DNA from: Angelakisella sp.
GTDB lineage: Bacteria > Bacillota > Clostridia > Oscillospirales > Ruminococcaceae
Reading direction: 5' to 3'
Assembly (NCBI GenBank): GCA_020024515.1
Contig: JAHHTR010000010.1
Span: 1 to 33,706 of the forward strand
Length of the DNA: 33,706 nt
The first letter of the stretch is position 1; each line of letters starts with the position of its first letter. A program made the translations under genes and the position numbers. Shown piece after piece: positions 6,872 to 15,935 of this stretch. The notes beneath the pieces are model-generated. The model was not told where the DNA came from, searched no databases, and saw nothing but the letters and a program-made list of their open reading frames with translations.

Positions 6872-8716
6872 ATGATTTTTACTTGCAAAGATACATTTTT
6901 TAAATATCCTTTTGGTGCAGTATCTGAAAACACACCTGTAACATTTAATATTATTCTTTCACAAGAGTATACATATCCAAAACTGCAAGTATATGCAAAT
7001 GAAAAATTTGATAATCCGACATTTGTATTGCCGATGGATAATGTTATGCAAAGAGGAACAGAAAATATATATACTGTAACATTTACACCAAAAGAGGTAG
7101 GACTGTATTTTTACAATTTTATCATAAGTAACGGAAGAAAAATTGGCCGCGGAGACAGCGGAGAAGGCATTTTTGATGATCATGATTTGTGGCAACTCAC
7201 CGTATATGAAAATACATATATAACCCCTGAATGTTATCATGGCAAGATTTTTTATCAAATTTTTCCTGATAGATTTTATAATAGCGGAACAAAAAAGGAG
7301 AATCTTCCACAAGACAGAATTATTCATAAAAATTGGTATGACAGTCCGATAGACAGACCAAACGAAAAAGGTATATTTGCATGCAATGATTATTTTGGGG
7401 GCGATTTAAAAGGAATTACCGAAAAATTGGATTATATAAAGTCACTGGGTGTTTATGGTATTTATCTAAATCCTATTTTTGAAGCACACAGTAATCATCG
7501 TTACAATACAGCTAACTATATGGAAATAGATAGTTTGCTCGGAACAAAAGAAGACTTTAAAGAACTATGTATACAGGCACACAACCGTGGTATGAAAATA
7601 ATACTTGACGGAGTATTTAATCATACAGGCAGTGACAGTTTGTATTTTAACAGAGAAAAAAGATATGCTGAAAAAGGTGCATATAATGACCCTAAAAACA
7701 GTCCATATAAATCGTGGTTTAATATACGTGAGGATATGACCTATGACAGCTGGTGGGGTTTTGATACTTTGCCAAATGTGAATGAAAACAGCCCTGAATA
7801 TCGTGAGTTTATTTGCGGTGAAAATGGCGTTTTACGTACATGGTTAAGGCTTGGTGCAGATGGTTGGAGACTTGATGTTGCCGATGAGCTACCCGATGAT
7901 TTTATAGAAGATATAAGGCTTGCAATTAAGACAGAAAAGGAAGATGCACTGCTTTTGGGTGAGGTGTGGGAAGATGCTTCCACAAAATGTGCTTATGGAT
8001 ATCGCAGAAAATATTTTTGGGGAAAAGAGCTTGACAGTGTTATGAACTATCCATGGCGTTCAGCAATACTGGATTTTGTAAAATACGGTAATGGTATGGG
8101 ATTATTGGAAGCACTCTTTATTATTATGAATAATTACCCATTGCCGTCACTGTCAACAACACTGAATAGCCTTTCGACACACGATGTTCCACGTGCAATA
8201 ACTATGATTTGCGCGGAATCTATGGACGGAAAAAATCGTGATTGGCAAAGACAGCACAATACACTTTCTCCCGAACAATATTATTATGGCAGACAGATGT
8301 TTATGCTTGCATCTACTATACAATATACTATTCCCGGTTGTCCGTGTCTATATTATGGTGATGAGGCAGGACTTGTTGGTTATGCCGATCCATTCAATCG
8401 TGGTACTTATCCTTGGGATAGAGAAGATATGGGACTTCTCAATTATATGAGACTTTTGGGAAAAGTGCGTAATGACCACAAGGCGCTTATGTATGGTAAT
8501 CTTGTTCCTATATGGTTTGATGAAAAAATATGTGTATATTTACGTGTTTTGGAAGATGATAAAATACTTGTGGCAGTTAACAGAAGCAAAGATGACGTGG
8601 ATATTCAATATTCAAAAGAAATTTTGGAAAGCAGTACAAAAATACTAAGCGTTGGCGGAGAATTTGAAAAAAATACGATAAAAAGTCATTCCGCAGTAAT
8701 TTTGCAACTTTTATAA
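6872..8716 (+). CDS. GH13 alpha-amylase family enzyme (neopullulanase/cyclomaltodextrinase-like)
   Basis: This 614-residue enzyme has no signal peptide and so probably acts on imported malto-oligosaccharides or cyclodextrins in the cytoplasm. Residues 1-115 form a beta-rich N-terminal domain like CBM34. The barrel then starts at YQIFPDRFYN, with YFGGDLKGI, LNPIFEA and DGVFNHTG (region I). Catalytic residues are nucleophile D335 (GWRLDVADE), acid/base E364 (LLGEVWED) and D438 (LSTHDVPRA). The last motif is THD where many amylases have NHD; SHD/THD forms are common in cyclomaltodextrinases. The C-terminal beta domain covers about 540-614. TAGGAGG precedes the ATG. It follows the cysteine synthase homologue by 66 bases, with no transporter or regulator beside it. 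The exact substrate is unknown. Confidence 0.9.
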   Translation: MIFTCKDTFFKYPFGAVSENTPVTFNIILSQEYTYPKLQVYANEKFDNPTFVLPMDNVMQRGTENIYTVTFTPKEVGLYFYNFIISNGRKIGRGDSGEGIFDDHDLWQLTVYENTYITPECYHGKIFYQIFPDRFYNSGTKKENLPQDRIIHKNWYDSPIDRPNEKGIFACNDYFGGDLKGITEKLDYIKSLGVYGIYLNPIFEAHSNHRYNTANYMEIDSLLGTKEDFKELCIQAHNRGMKIILDGVFNHTGSDSLYFNREKRYAEKGAYNDPKNSPYKSWFNIREDMTYDSWWGFDTLPNVNENSPEYREFICGENGVLRTWLRLGADGWRLDVADELPDDFIEDIRLAIKTEKEDALLLGEVWEDASTKCAYGYRRKYFWGKELDSVMNYPWRSAILDFVKYGNGMGLLEALFIIMNNYPLPSLSTTLNSLSTHDVPRAITMICAESMDGKNRDWQRQHNTLSPEQYYYGRQMFMLASTIQYTIPGCPCLYYGDEAGLVGYADPFNRGTYPWDREDMGLLNYMRLLGKVRNDHKALMYGNLVPIWFDEKICVYLRVLEDDKILVAVNRSKDDVDIQYSKEILESSTKILSVGGEFEKNTIKSHSAVILQLL

Positions 8717-8841
8717 AATTTTGGTAAAAGATTGTTTTATTGTGATTATATATATGAAAATTTTATTTATAATAACAATAAAATTGACTGTTTTTATAAT
8801 AAAACTCTGTTTTCATACCGAAGAAAATATGTTCGTGTTTC

Positions 8842-8870
8842 TTGACAAAATAAAACTTAATGATTATAAT
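8842..8870 (+). promoter_or_regulatory. Consensus sigma-A promoter for the G5/3D protein
   Basis: A perfect TTGACA (8842-8847), a 17-base spacer and a perfect TATAAT (8865-8870) lie about 70 bases upstream of the start at 8939. The 222-base gap 8717-8938 holds no other convincing feature. Confidence 0.85.
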
Positions 8871-8938
8871 CTGTATATCTTGCAAAAAGTATTAATTTTG
8901 CAAAAAAATTAATAAAAATAAATTAACAAGGAGTATGT

Positions 8939-10039
8939 ATGGACATAAAACCGAATAAGTACAGTGCCGGCAAAATTATGAAATTCAGTCAATTTTGTTT
9001 TTGCATAGTATTGGGACTTGCCTCGTTTGTGTTTTTTGCACTCAGTATACTTTCAAATGCTGTTTATATTAATGACCACGGTACAGTAAAAGTAAATTTA
9101 ACAAATAGCAATAATCCAATGGGTATACTTGCTCAAAATGGTATAACATTAAATGATTCAGATGTTATAGAATACAGACTTGGTAATACAATAGGTAATA
9201 ATGAAATAGACATCACACGTTCTTTCCCAATATATATTGAGGTAGATGGAAAGACCATTGTACACAACACAATAGGCGGTACAGTCGAAGATGCACTGAA
9301 TGCACTGAATATAACACTTGGTGAAAATGACAGGTTAAATTGTGATATTGAAAGACAAGTATCAGCAATGGAAAGAATAGTTATTACACGTGTAGATTAC
9401 AGAACTTATGAAAATGAAGTCGTTATTCCAAAAGAAATAGTTACAAAAAAATCTTCGTTAATAAGAACAGGTACAACAAGAATAATTAATCAAGGTGCTA
9501 ATGGCTTGGAAAGACAAGTATATAAACAGACACTTGAAAACGGAAAAGTTGTTGATACAGAGCTTGTAACAACAACCATTGTTAAACCCGCTATTGAAGA
9601 ATTGCAACTGCATGGAGATGGCAGTTCAATTTCAACACTTGATTATAGTAATGAGTTTCCTCTTGATGCAAACGGCATACCACTGAAATATGAAAAAGTA
9701 TTGAGAAATCAAAGAGCAACCGGATACAGTGCAAGACCGGGTGCGTGGGGTGCAAGTGGGGTAAAATGTCAAGCAGGAACCGTCGCTGTGCGTAATGCGG
9801 AAATTCCTTATGGTTCAAAACTTTATATACGTACACCTGACGGTAATTTTATATATGGTTATTCTGTGGCAAACGATACAGGAACAGCGCTTATGGATAA
9901 TATAATAGACGTCGATTTGTTTTATGAAACATACGATGAGAGCAAATGGAACTCTGTTCGTTGGGTAGATATATATGTACTGGAAACAGGTGACAATAAA
10001 TACTACAAGCCACGCACACCGATATCTGTTTATAAATAA
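8939..10039 (+). CDS. Membrane-anchored G5/3D-domain cell-wall protein (YabE/Rpf-like)
   Basis: This 366-residue protein is probably exported and acts on peptidoglycan. An N-terminal membrane segment (about 18-42) follows a short basic stretch and serves as signal anchor. Two DUF348-type ubiquitin-like repeats follow (about 48-80 and 100-160; the second contains GGTVEDALNALNI). Next is a G5-like domain (about 161-235). A C-terminal 3D domain (about 258-355) starts at ATGYSARPGAWG and contains NDTGTALMDNIIDVDLF, carrying the conserved aspartates. This order matches Bacillus YabE and the 3D proteins related to resuscitation factors and MltA-type lytic enzymes. AAGGAG precedes the ATG, and a consensus promoter lies upstream, so it is likely well expressed. 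Whether it cuts glycan strands is inference. Confidence 0.88.
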   Translation: MDIKPNKYSAGKIMKFSQFCFCIVLGLASFVFFALSILSNAVYINDHGTVKVNLTNSNNPMGILAQNGITLNDSDVIEYRLGNTIGNNEIDITRSFPIYIEVDGKTIVHNTIGGTVEDALNALNITLGENDRLNCDIERQVSAMERIVITRVDYRTYENEVVIPKEIVTKKSSLIRTGTTRIINQGANGLERQVYKQTLENGKVVDTELVTTTIVKPAIEELQLHGDGSSISTLDYSNEFPLDANGIPLKYEKVLRNQRATGYSARPGAWGASGVKCQAGTVAVRNAEIPYGSKLYIRTPDGNFIYGYSVANDTGTALMDNIIDVDLFYETYDESKWNSVRWVDIYVLETGDNKYYKPRTPISVYK

Positions 10040-10057
10040 AACTTAATATTTGTTATA

Positions 10058-10086
10058 TTGACAAGGAAGTTTAATATGCTTATAAT
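10058..10086 (+). promoter_or_regulatory. Consensus sigma-A promoter for the small membrane protein
   Basis: A perfect TTGACA (10058-10063), a 17-base spacer and a perfect TATAAT (10081-10086) start right after the 3D gene ends. The leader (about 10093-10140) contains a weak hairpin with arms TTCTC and GAGAA. The gene at 10150 therefore has its own strong promoter. Confidence 0.85.
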
Positions 10087-10149
10087 CTAGGTATAGAACT
10101 TTCTCGTTTTTTGCGAAAAATATTGAGAGAATAGTTAGGAGGCATATTT

Positions 10150-10653
10150 ATGAAAAAAGAAATGAAACTTTACAATATTATTTTTCCGATATGGTTTCTA
10201 CTATTTATCCCAACTACATGGTTATTAATAATACCTGTAAATTTTATTATTGACTTTTGTGTAATATATTTTACAGCAAAATACTTGAAACTTGAAAGTC
10301 CGAATGACTTTACAAAAAAGCATATATCAAAGGCTTGGATATTTGGTTTTTTATCTGACTTTGTGGGAACTTTATTTTTATTTTTGCTTATGATATCCCA
10401 TAGGTTGATTTCAAATACTGTGATAAGAGATGTTATTAATAAAATGACATACAATCCTTTTCAAAACATATTCAGCTTTTTATTGGTTTTGTTTGGAATA
10501 GCACTTTCAGGACTTGCTATATATCTATTGAATTATTTTGTTACTTTTAAAAAAACAGATATAGATAAAAACTTAAAGGCAAAATTGTCACTTTCACTTG
10601 CAATTTTTACTGCTCCTTATCTGTTCTTATTGCCGACATCATTGTTTTTCTAA
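10150..10653 (+). CDS. Small multi-pass membrane protein of unknown function
   Basis: I do not recognise this 167-residue protein. It is very hydrophobic, with about four to five predicted membrane segments: 9-26, 27-46, 65-84, 107-129 and 144-164. A polar stretch near 47-62 and a basic cytoplasmic-looking loop (FKKTDIDKNLKAK, about 131-143) separate them. No motif, catalytic residue or metal-binding pattern stands out. The ATG follows TTAGGAGG 7 bases upstream. It is a single-gene unit: a perfect consensus promoter precedes it and a hairpin terminator follows at 10673. Codon use resembles the neighbours, with no sign of recent transfer. Confidence 0.8.
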   Translation: MKKEMKLYNIIFPIWFLLFIPTTWLLIIPVNFIIDFCVIYFTAKYLKLESPNDFTKKHISKAWIFGFLSDFVGTLFLFLLMISHRLISNTVIRDVINKMTYNPFQNIFSFLLVLFGIALSGLAIYLLNYFVTFKKTDIDKNLKAKLSLSLAIFTAPYLFLLPTSLFF

Positions 10654-10672
10654 TTGATAATATTAGTTTTTT

Positions 10673-10713
10673 AAAACCTTGTTGCTTTTTATAGGTGACA
10701 AGGTTTTATTTTA
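10673..10713 (+). terminator. Rho-independent terminator after the small membrane protein
   Basis: AAAACCTTGT (10673-10682) and ACAAGGTTTT (10698-10707) form a perfect 10-bp stem, and the sequence continues ATTTTA. The stem lies 20 bases after the stop at 10653. Confidence 0.8.
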
Positions 10714-10873
10714 CCTTATTTTGAATTGCTTTATTGGTTAAAATCACAAAAATATAATAAAAATCAATAAATTACATTATTTTACTTTTTTAAATTATGT
10801 TTTTGTGGTAGAATAATGAAAATCTATATTTAGTATAAAAAATATAGAGAACAGAAAAAAGGAGTGTGAACAA

Positions 10874-12259
10874 ATGCTTGATAAATCTTTGTGTCAAGAA
10901 GTTTTGGCTTGTGCAAAAAGAACAGGTGCGGATTATTCCGAAATATATATGAGTGATGATATCAGTAATGGTATACAATATATGGACGGAAAAGTAGAAA
11001 ATTCTTCATCTTCACGTAACAGAGGTGTGGGTATACGTATATTAAAAGGAGATAAATGCGTATACGCTTATGGTAATGATATTTCACGAGAGGGACTGCT
11101 GAGTCTTGCAAATACTGTTGCAGATGCTATGGGTAGTACTGACAGTGAGGTTAAGGACATTGTTATAAAACCTAAAAAGTTTGAAATTATAAATAAAATT
11201 TTAGTTCCGGCAAACAGTGTTGACGCTCAAAGAAAAATCGACTATATAAGACGTGGATATTATGCGGCAAAAGAGTATTCAAATGAAATAGTACAGGTTA
11301 TATCTAGCATTGCAGATACTACACGTCATATCTTTCTTGCAAACAGTGACGGAGTATATACAGAGGATACGCGTTCTTATGTAAGATATATTATAAATGC
11401 GATTGCATCAGACGGAAAAGAAAACCAATCAGGCTATAAAGCTCCGGGTAATCATTCAGGATATGAGTACATTGATACACTGAATATTGAAGAAATTGCA
11501 AAGAATGCAGCAAAACAAGCGGTAACAATGCTACATGCCGAAAATTGTCCGGTAGGTAAAATGCCTGTTATTATAGATAACGGTTTTGGCGGAGTACTGT
11601 TCCACGAGGCATGCGGACACTCATTAGAGGCAACAGCGGTTGGTAAGGGTAACAGTGTATTCTGTGGCAAAATGGGTGAACAAATAGCAAATGCAAAAGT
11701 AACAGCTATTGATGACGGTACTATGCCAAATGAATGGGGTAGTATCAATATAAATGATGAGGGAGAAGAACCACAAAGAATAGTTCTTATTGAAAATGGT
11801 ATACTAAAAAATTATATGATAGATAAACTTGGCTCACGCAGAATGAATATGCCAAGTACAGGTAGTGGCAGACGTCAAAACTATACATTTGCGCCAACAA
11901 GCCGTATGACAAATACATATATTGCAAACGGTACAGATACAAGAGAAGATATTTTTAGTTCAGTTGAATACGGACTATATGCAAAAGAAATGGGTGGTGG
12001 TAGTGTTAACCCTGTTACAGGTGAATTTAATTTTGCTGTCAGCGAAGGTTATATAGTAAAGAACGGTAAGATAGACAGACCTGTTCGTGGTGCTACACTT
12101 ATCGGTAAAGGCAGCGATATACTTATGAATATTGATATGGTTTCTGACAATATGTCAATGGCACAAGGTATGTGTGGTTCATCAAGTGGCAGTATCAATA
12201 CAAATGTCGGACAACCACTGCTACGTATTAATCAAATAACAGTAGGAGGTAAAGAGTAA
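10874..12259 (+). CDS. tldD: TldD metalloprotease subunit
   Basis: This 461-residue protein is the catalytic subunit of the TldD/TldE protease. In other bacteria this heterodimer degrades unfolded peptides, matures microcins or RiPPs and affects gyrase-toxin sensitivity. The metal site HExxxH is visible as HEACGH (H244, E245, H249), in the context GGVLFHEACGHSLEATAVGKGNSVF. Other family stretches include YMDGKVENSSSSRNRGVGIR near the N-terminus and GMCGSSSGSINTNVGQP at the C-terminus. AAGGAG precedes the ATG. The stop overlaps the tldE start as TAATG, so the two are translationally coupled. No RiPP precursor or toxin gene is visible nearby, so the substrate is unknown. Confidence 0.95.
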   Translation: MLDKSLCQEVLACAKRTGADYSEIYMSDDISNGIQYMDGKVENSSSSRNRGVGIRILKGDKCVYAYGNDISREGLLSLANTVADAMGSTDSEVKDIVIKPKKFEIINKILVPANSVDAQRKIDYIRRGYYAAKEYSNEIVQVISSIADTTRHIFLANSDGVYTEDTRSYVRYIINAIASDGKENQSGYKAPGNHSGYEYIDTLNIEEIAKNAAKQAVTMLHAENCPVGKMPVIIDNGFGGVLFHEACGHSLEATAVGKGNSVFCGKMGEQIANAKVTAIDDGTMPNEWGSININDEGEEPQRIVLIENGILKNYMIDKLGSRRMNMPSTGSGRRQNYTFAPTSRMTNTYIANGTDTREDIFSSVEYGLYAKEMGGGSVNPVTGEFNFAVSEGYIVKNGKIDRPVRGATLIGKGSDILMNIDMVSDNMSMAQGMCGSSSGSINTNVGQPLLRINQITVGGKE

Positions 12260-13611
12260 TGTTGTTAAAAGAATTTTGTGATGCTCTTTATAAATCCACA
12301 GAGCAAAAGAACTTCGATGCTTTTGAAATATATGGTTCAAAGTCAGACTATTTCAGCACAAATGTATTAAACGGAGAAATTGAAAAATACAGTGTAAGTA
12401 ATACTGTCGGTGTATCTTTGCGTGTAAAATATAATGGTAAGATAGGACAAACTTCTACTTCTGCATTTGAAGAAAGCTATATCGAGGAAATGATAGCTAC
12501 CGCAAGAAGTAATGCTGAAATTATAGAAAATAATGACGAAGTATTTTTCGCTGAAAAAACAGCTGAAGAAATGGCAAAACCAAAAGCTTATAATGAAGAA
12601 CTTGAAAAAGTGACATCAGCCGAAAAAATACAACTTGCAAAGGATATGGAGAAAAAAGCTCTTGCTTTTGACAATAGAGTTTTGCGTGTACAGGCAAGTA
12701 TGGTTTCTTCCGGTTACTCTGAAAAAATACTTATTAATTCAAACGGTGTTAATTTAAGTGAAAAGTCCAATCTTCTATACGGATATGTTGCGCCTATTGT
12801 TAAAATAGGTGAAGAAATGAACAATGTTTATGAGATGTTCAGTGTTTACAATAAAGATGATATAGATATAGACAAACTTGTGGCAAAAGCGGTTAATGAG
12901 GCTATTGCCCTATGCGGTGCAAAGTCAATAAAATCAGGCGCATACAAAACGATTATACGTCAAGATGCAATGCTTGATTTATTTGAGACGTTTTCACCTA
13001 TATTCAGCGCCGAAAATGTACAAAAAGGACTGTCAATGTTAAAAGACAAAGAGGGCGAAAAGATAGCCTCAGACTGTGTTACAATAATCGACAATCCACA
13101 TCTTGATTGGGGATTTGCAAGTACCGGTTTTGATGGAGAGGGTACTCCTACAACTGTCAAAAACATTATAGAAAACGGTGTGTTTAAAACACTTCTGTAT
13201 GATATAAAATCTGCGGCAAAGGCAAATAAAAAAACAACAGGTAATGCGCAAAGAGGCAGTTACGCTTCTTCTCTTGATATTGGTGGATACAATATGTATA
13301 TAGAAAAAGGCGAATATTCATTTGATAAATTACTTGAAAAAGCAAATAATGGTATAGTTATTACTTCTCTTGCAGGTTTACATAGTGGAGCAGACTTTAA
13401 AACAGGCGATTTTTCATTGTCAGCGCAAGGATATGTAATAGAAAACGGTAAACTGGGCAGAGGTGTCAGTGGTATTACATTTAGCGGCAACTTTTATAAG
13501 CTACTTAAAAATATCGAATGCGTAGGTAATGATTTGTTCTTTGGACTTGCTTCATCTTATGGTACGCCAAGCATACTTCTTGATGAAAAGAGCGTAATAG
13601 CAGGCGAATAA
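12259..13611 (+). CDS. pmbA: TldE/PmbA protease subunit
   Basis: This 450-residue partner of TldD has the same fold but no HExxxH motif, as expected for the non-catalytic subunit. Recognisable stretches are FEIYGSKSDYFSTNVLNGEIE (N-terminal domain), NPHLDWGFASTGFDGEGTPT, TGNAQRGSYASS and SGADFKTGDFSLSAQGYVIENG. Its start overlaps the tldD stop by one base, and AGGAGGT sits 9 bases before the ATG inside the tldD end. Co-translation fits equal amounts of the two subunits. The GNAT gene follows 29 bases later and may be co-transcribed. Confidence 0.94.
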   Translation: MLLKEFCDALYKSTEQKNFDAFEIYGSKSDYFSTNVLNGEIEKYSVSNTVGVSLRVKYNGKIGQTSTSAFEESYIEEMIATARSNAEIIENNDEVFFAEKTAEEMAKPKAYNEELEKVTSAEKIQLAKDMEKKALAFDNRVLRVQASMVSSGYSEKILINSNGVNLSEKSNLLYGYVAPIVKIGEEMNNVYEMFSVYNKDDIDIDKLVAKAVNEAIALCGAKSIKSGAYKTIIRQDAMLDLFETFSPIFSAENVQKGLSMLKDKEGEKIASDCVTIIDNPHLDWGFASTGFDGEGTPTTVKNIIENGVFKTLLYDIKSAAKANKKTTGNAQRGSYASSLDIGGYNMYIEKGEYSFDKLLEKANNGIVITSLAGLHSGADFKTGDFSLSAQGYVIENGKLGRGVSGITFSGNFYKLLKNIECVGNDLFFGLASSYGTPSILLDEKSVIAGE

Positions 13612-13640
13612 TATATTAACGATATATAGAAGGTGAGTCT

Positions 13641-14135
13641 ATGGAGTTTTATAGGACAGAGCGTTTAATTATCCGTAATTTGCTTGAAAAAGATGTTCCT
13701 TTTATTTATGATTATCGTAATAATGAAATATGCGCTCGCTATCAGCGTGGACAGGTGAAAAAGTTAAAAGAAATACATAACCTTTTTCACAAGCATAAAA
13801 ATGATGTTTTTTCGGTTGACTCTGATTTTATGCTTGCAGTTGCTCTGAAAGATTCCGATGAAATAGTTGGAGAAATTGTTGTAATGCCAAACGATGGCTG
13901 TATTTCTCTCGGATATACATTTTCATATAAGCATCACCGAAAAGGATATGCTTTTGAAAGCTTGTCGATACTTATTGAAAAACTTCACACAACTTATTCT
14001 GATTGTGAATTTATTAGTTTTACAGACTCTCAAAATAAAGCAAGTATAGCTCTCCTTGAAAAATTGGGTTATACCCAATATAAGTTGAACATATTTATAT
14101 TTTATAACAGTTTAAAAAAATGGGGTGTATCATAA
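13641..14135 (+). CDS. GNAT-family N-acetyltransferase (RimJ/RimL-like)
   Basis: This is a 164-residue acetyl-CoA-dependent acetyltransferase of the type that modifies protein N-termini or small amines. It opens with RTERLIIRNLLEKDVPFIYDY, the usual beta1-alpha1 of RimJ/RimL-like enzymes. The acetyl-CoA loop appears as HHRKGYAFES in place of the classic Q/R-x-x-G-x-G/A. The C-terminal part contains NKASIALLEKLGY, the common asparagine-containing helix. GAAGGTGAG precedes the ATG. It follows tldE by 29 bases and is followed by a terminator, so it probably ends that operon. Its substrate cannot be predicted. Confidence 0.85.
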   Translation: MEFYRTERLIIRNLLEKDVPFIYDYRNNEICARYQRGQVKKLKEIHNLFHKHKNDVFSVDSDFMLAVALKDSDEIVGEIVVMPNDGCISLGYTFSYKHHRKGYAFESLSILIEKLHTTYSDCEFISFTDSQNKASIALLEKLGYTQYKLNIFIFYNSLKKWGVS

Positions 14136-14160
14136 TTTGATATACTCCGTTTTTGTTTTT
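14121..14160 (+). terminator. Likely terminator overlapping the end of the GNAT gene
   Basis: GGGGTGTATCA (14122-14132) pairs, with a bulge and mismatches, with TGATATACTCC (14138-14148). A T-rich tail, TTTTTGTTTTT, follows. The stop codon lies inside the stem region. The stem is imperfect, so the call is moderate. Confidence 0.5.
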
Positions 14161-14300
14161 GCAATTCTTATTAAGATTATTATGGCTATATTGTTTTTTT
14201 GCAGAACTTTGTTAAAAAATAATCAATTATTTAATTTATTTTTAACATATATAGATTTAAGTAGTTAAATATTAAATTAATACAGAATATAGTTTATGTA

Positions 14301-14329
14301 TTAACTTATCTTGTAAAATATGATATAAT
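14301..14329 (+). promoter_or_regulatory. Probable promoter of the MATE exporter gene
   Basis: TTAACT (14301-14306), a 17-base spacer and a perfect TATAAT (14324-14329) lie about 56 bases upstream of the GTG start at 14385. The -35 box is only partly matched. Confidence 0.55.
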
Positions 14330-14384
14330 AAAAAGAGTTCTATATTCATTGTATTTCGGTACAATTTTATTAAGGGGGAGCATT

Positions 14385-15800
14385 GTGGGGACAAATAGTG
14401 TGGTAGAAAAGATTTTTAATGTGAACAGTGTATTGAAAAATGAGAAAGTATTGGGCGAAATACCATCTACAAAAGAAGTTTATGATGATGTTTTAAAAGT
14501 CGCTATGCCAGCAGTTGCAGATACTGTTTTGGTTGCGGTTATTTCTATGGTGGATACTATGATGGTAAGCGGACTGGGAGCGGCTGCGGTTGCGGGTGTC
14601 GGACTCACTTCTCAACCACGTATGATAATACTTGCAACATTTATGGCAATAAGCACAGGTGTAACAGCGGTTGTTGCAAGACGCTGCGGAGAACAAAACA
14701 AAGACGGCGCATGCAAAGTTTTGGAACAATCCATAACAATAGGCGTAATCGGTTCTTTGTTTTTTTCGGTACTTGGTTTTATTTTTGCACGTGATTTAAT
14801 GATGTTTGCAGGAGCTCAGCCGGACTCTATTGACTATGCAACCATATATTTTAAAATACTTATGATAGGTATACCATTTAATGTAATCACAATGTTTATT
14901 AATGGCGCACAGCGAGGTTGCGGAAACACAAAAATTTCCATGAAAATAAATTTAACGGCAAATGTCATAAATTTGGTTTTTAATTATTTACTTATAAACG
15001 GTTATTTGGGCTTTCCGAAATTGGGTGTTGCCGGAGCTGCCATTGCAACGATAATGGGTAATATTGTTGGCTTTTTTATAGCTTTATATTCACTTTCAGG
15101 TAAGAGAGAACATTTTTTGCATATTAATATTTTGGGTATGTTTAAAGTTGAAAAAAGAATTATAGCCCCTGTGCTTGATGTAGGTTTAAACGCAGGTTTT
15201 GAACAGATTTTTTTGAGAGTCGGTTTTTTTTTATATGCAAAAATAATTGCGAATTTGGGAACAGAAGCTATGGCTACTCATAATATTTGTCAAAGTATAC
15301 TTAATCTTTCGTTTGCGTTTTGTGATGGACTTGCTATGACAGCATCGTCGTTCTTTGGTCAAAATTTGGGTAAAAAACGTCCGGATTTATCAATGATATA
15401 TACAAAGGCTTGTCGAAAAATATCAATAGTAATGGTTATTGTGGTAAGTATTATTCTTATTGACGGCGGTGAATTGATAATGGGTGTATTCACAGATGTG
15501 CCAAGTATGATAGAAACAGGTAGAATATTATTGATAATTATATCAATAACGTCACCTATACAGGCTCTGCAATTTATTACGTCGAGTTCGCTTCGTACAG
15601 CGGGTGATGCGAGGTATACAGCCTATGTCTCTATGGTGAGTGTCGGTATATTAAGACCGATAATTGCTTATATTTTCTGTTATACATTTGCATGGGGTAT
15701 AATAGGCGCGTGGTTAAGTTATTTTATTGATCAATTTATACGATATTCTTTCTGCCAATTACGTTTTATGAACGGTAAGTGGAAAAGTATTAAATTATAA
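14385..15800 (+). CDS. MATE-family multidrug/toxin extrusion transporter
   Basis: This 471-residue integral membrane protein has about 12 membrane segments and is expected to export drugs or metabolites using a Na+ or H+ gradient. Two MatE repeats are visible. The first covers about 40-200 (VAMPAVADTVLVAVISMVDT, GLTSQPRMIILATFMAISTG). The second begins near 250 (VGLNAGFEQIFLRVGFFLYAKI) and ends at SYFIDQFIRY. I chose the GTG at 14385 because AAGGGGGAG (14372-14380) sits just upstream; the longer TTG start at 14349 lacks a ribosome site. The MATE family is clear. Substrate and coupling ion are not. Confidence 0.9.
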   Translation: MGTNSVVEKIFNVNSVLKNEKVLGEIPSTKEVYDDVLKVAMPAVADTVLVAVISMVDTMMVSGLGAAAVAGVGLTSQPRMIILATFMAISTGVTAVVARRCGEQNKDGACKVLEQSITIGVIGSLFFSVLGFIFARDLMMFAGAQPDSIDYATIYFKILMIGIPFNVITMFINGAQRGCGNTKISMKINLTANVINLVFNYLLINGYLGFPKLGVAGAAIATIMGNIVGFFIALYSLSGKREHFLHINILGMFKVEKRIIAPVLDVGLNAGFEQIFLRVGFFLYAKIIANLGTEAMATHNICQSILNLSFAFCDGLAMTASSFFGQNLGKKRPDLSMIYTKACRKISIVMVIVVSIILIDGGELIMGVFTDVPSMIETGRILLIIISITSPIQALQFITSSSLRTAGDARYTAYVSMVSVGILRPIIAYIFCYTFAWGIIGAWLSYFIDQFIRYSFCQLRFMNGKWKSIKL

Positions 15801-15854
15801 AAAATTAATAAGTAATTATTATTTGATGATTTTTAAAAATATCGCTAACATATA

Positions 15855-15882
15855 TTGATTTTATACAAACATATTGTATAAT
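15855..15882 (+). promoter_or_regulatory. Probable promoter of the HD-GYP gene
   Basis: TTGATT (15855-15860), a 16-base spacer and a perfect TATAAT (15877-15882) lie about 54 bases upstream of the ATG at 15936. Confidence 0.55.
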
Positions 15883-15935
15883 AAATATAGATAGTATATT
15901 GTACTTATTTGTTTATGCATTAGGAGGAACAGCAT

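Noticed and set aside
8721..8912. 63-residue hydrophobic reading frame before the 3D-protein gene
   Set aside because: Overlaps the perfect promoter at 8842-8870, lacks a ribosome site, and is an AT-rich Ile/Leu/Lys composition expected by chance.
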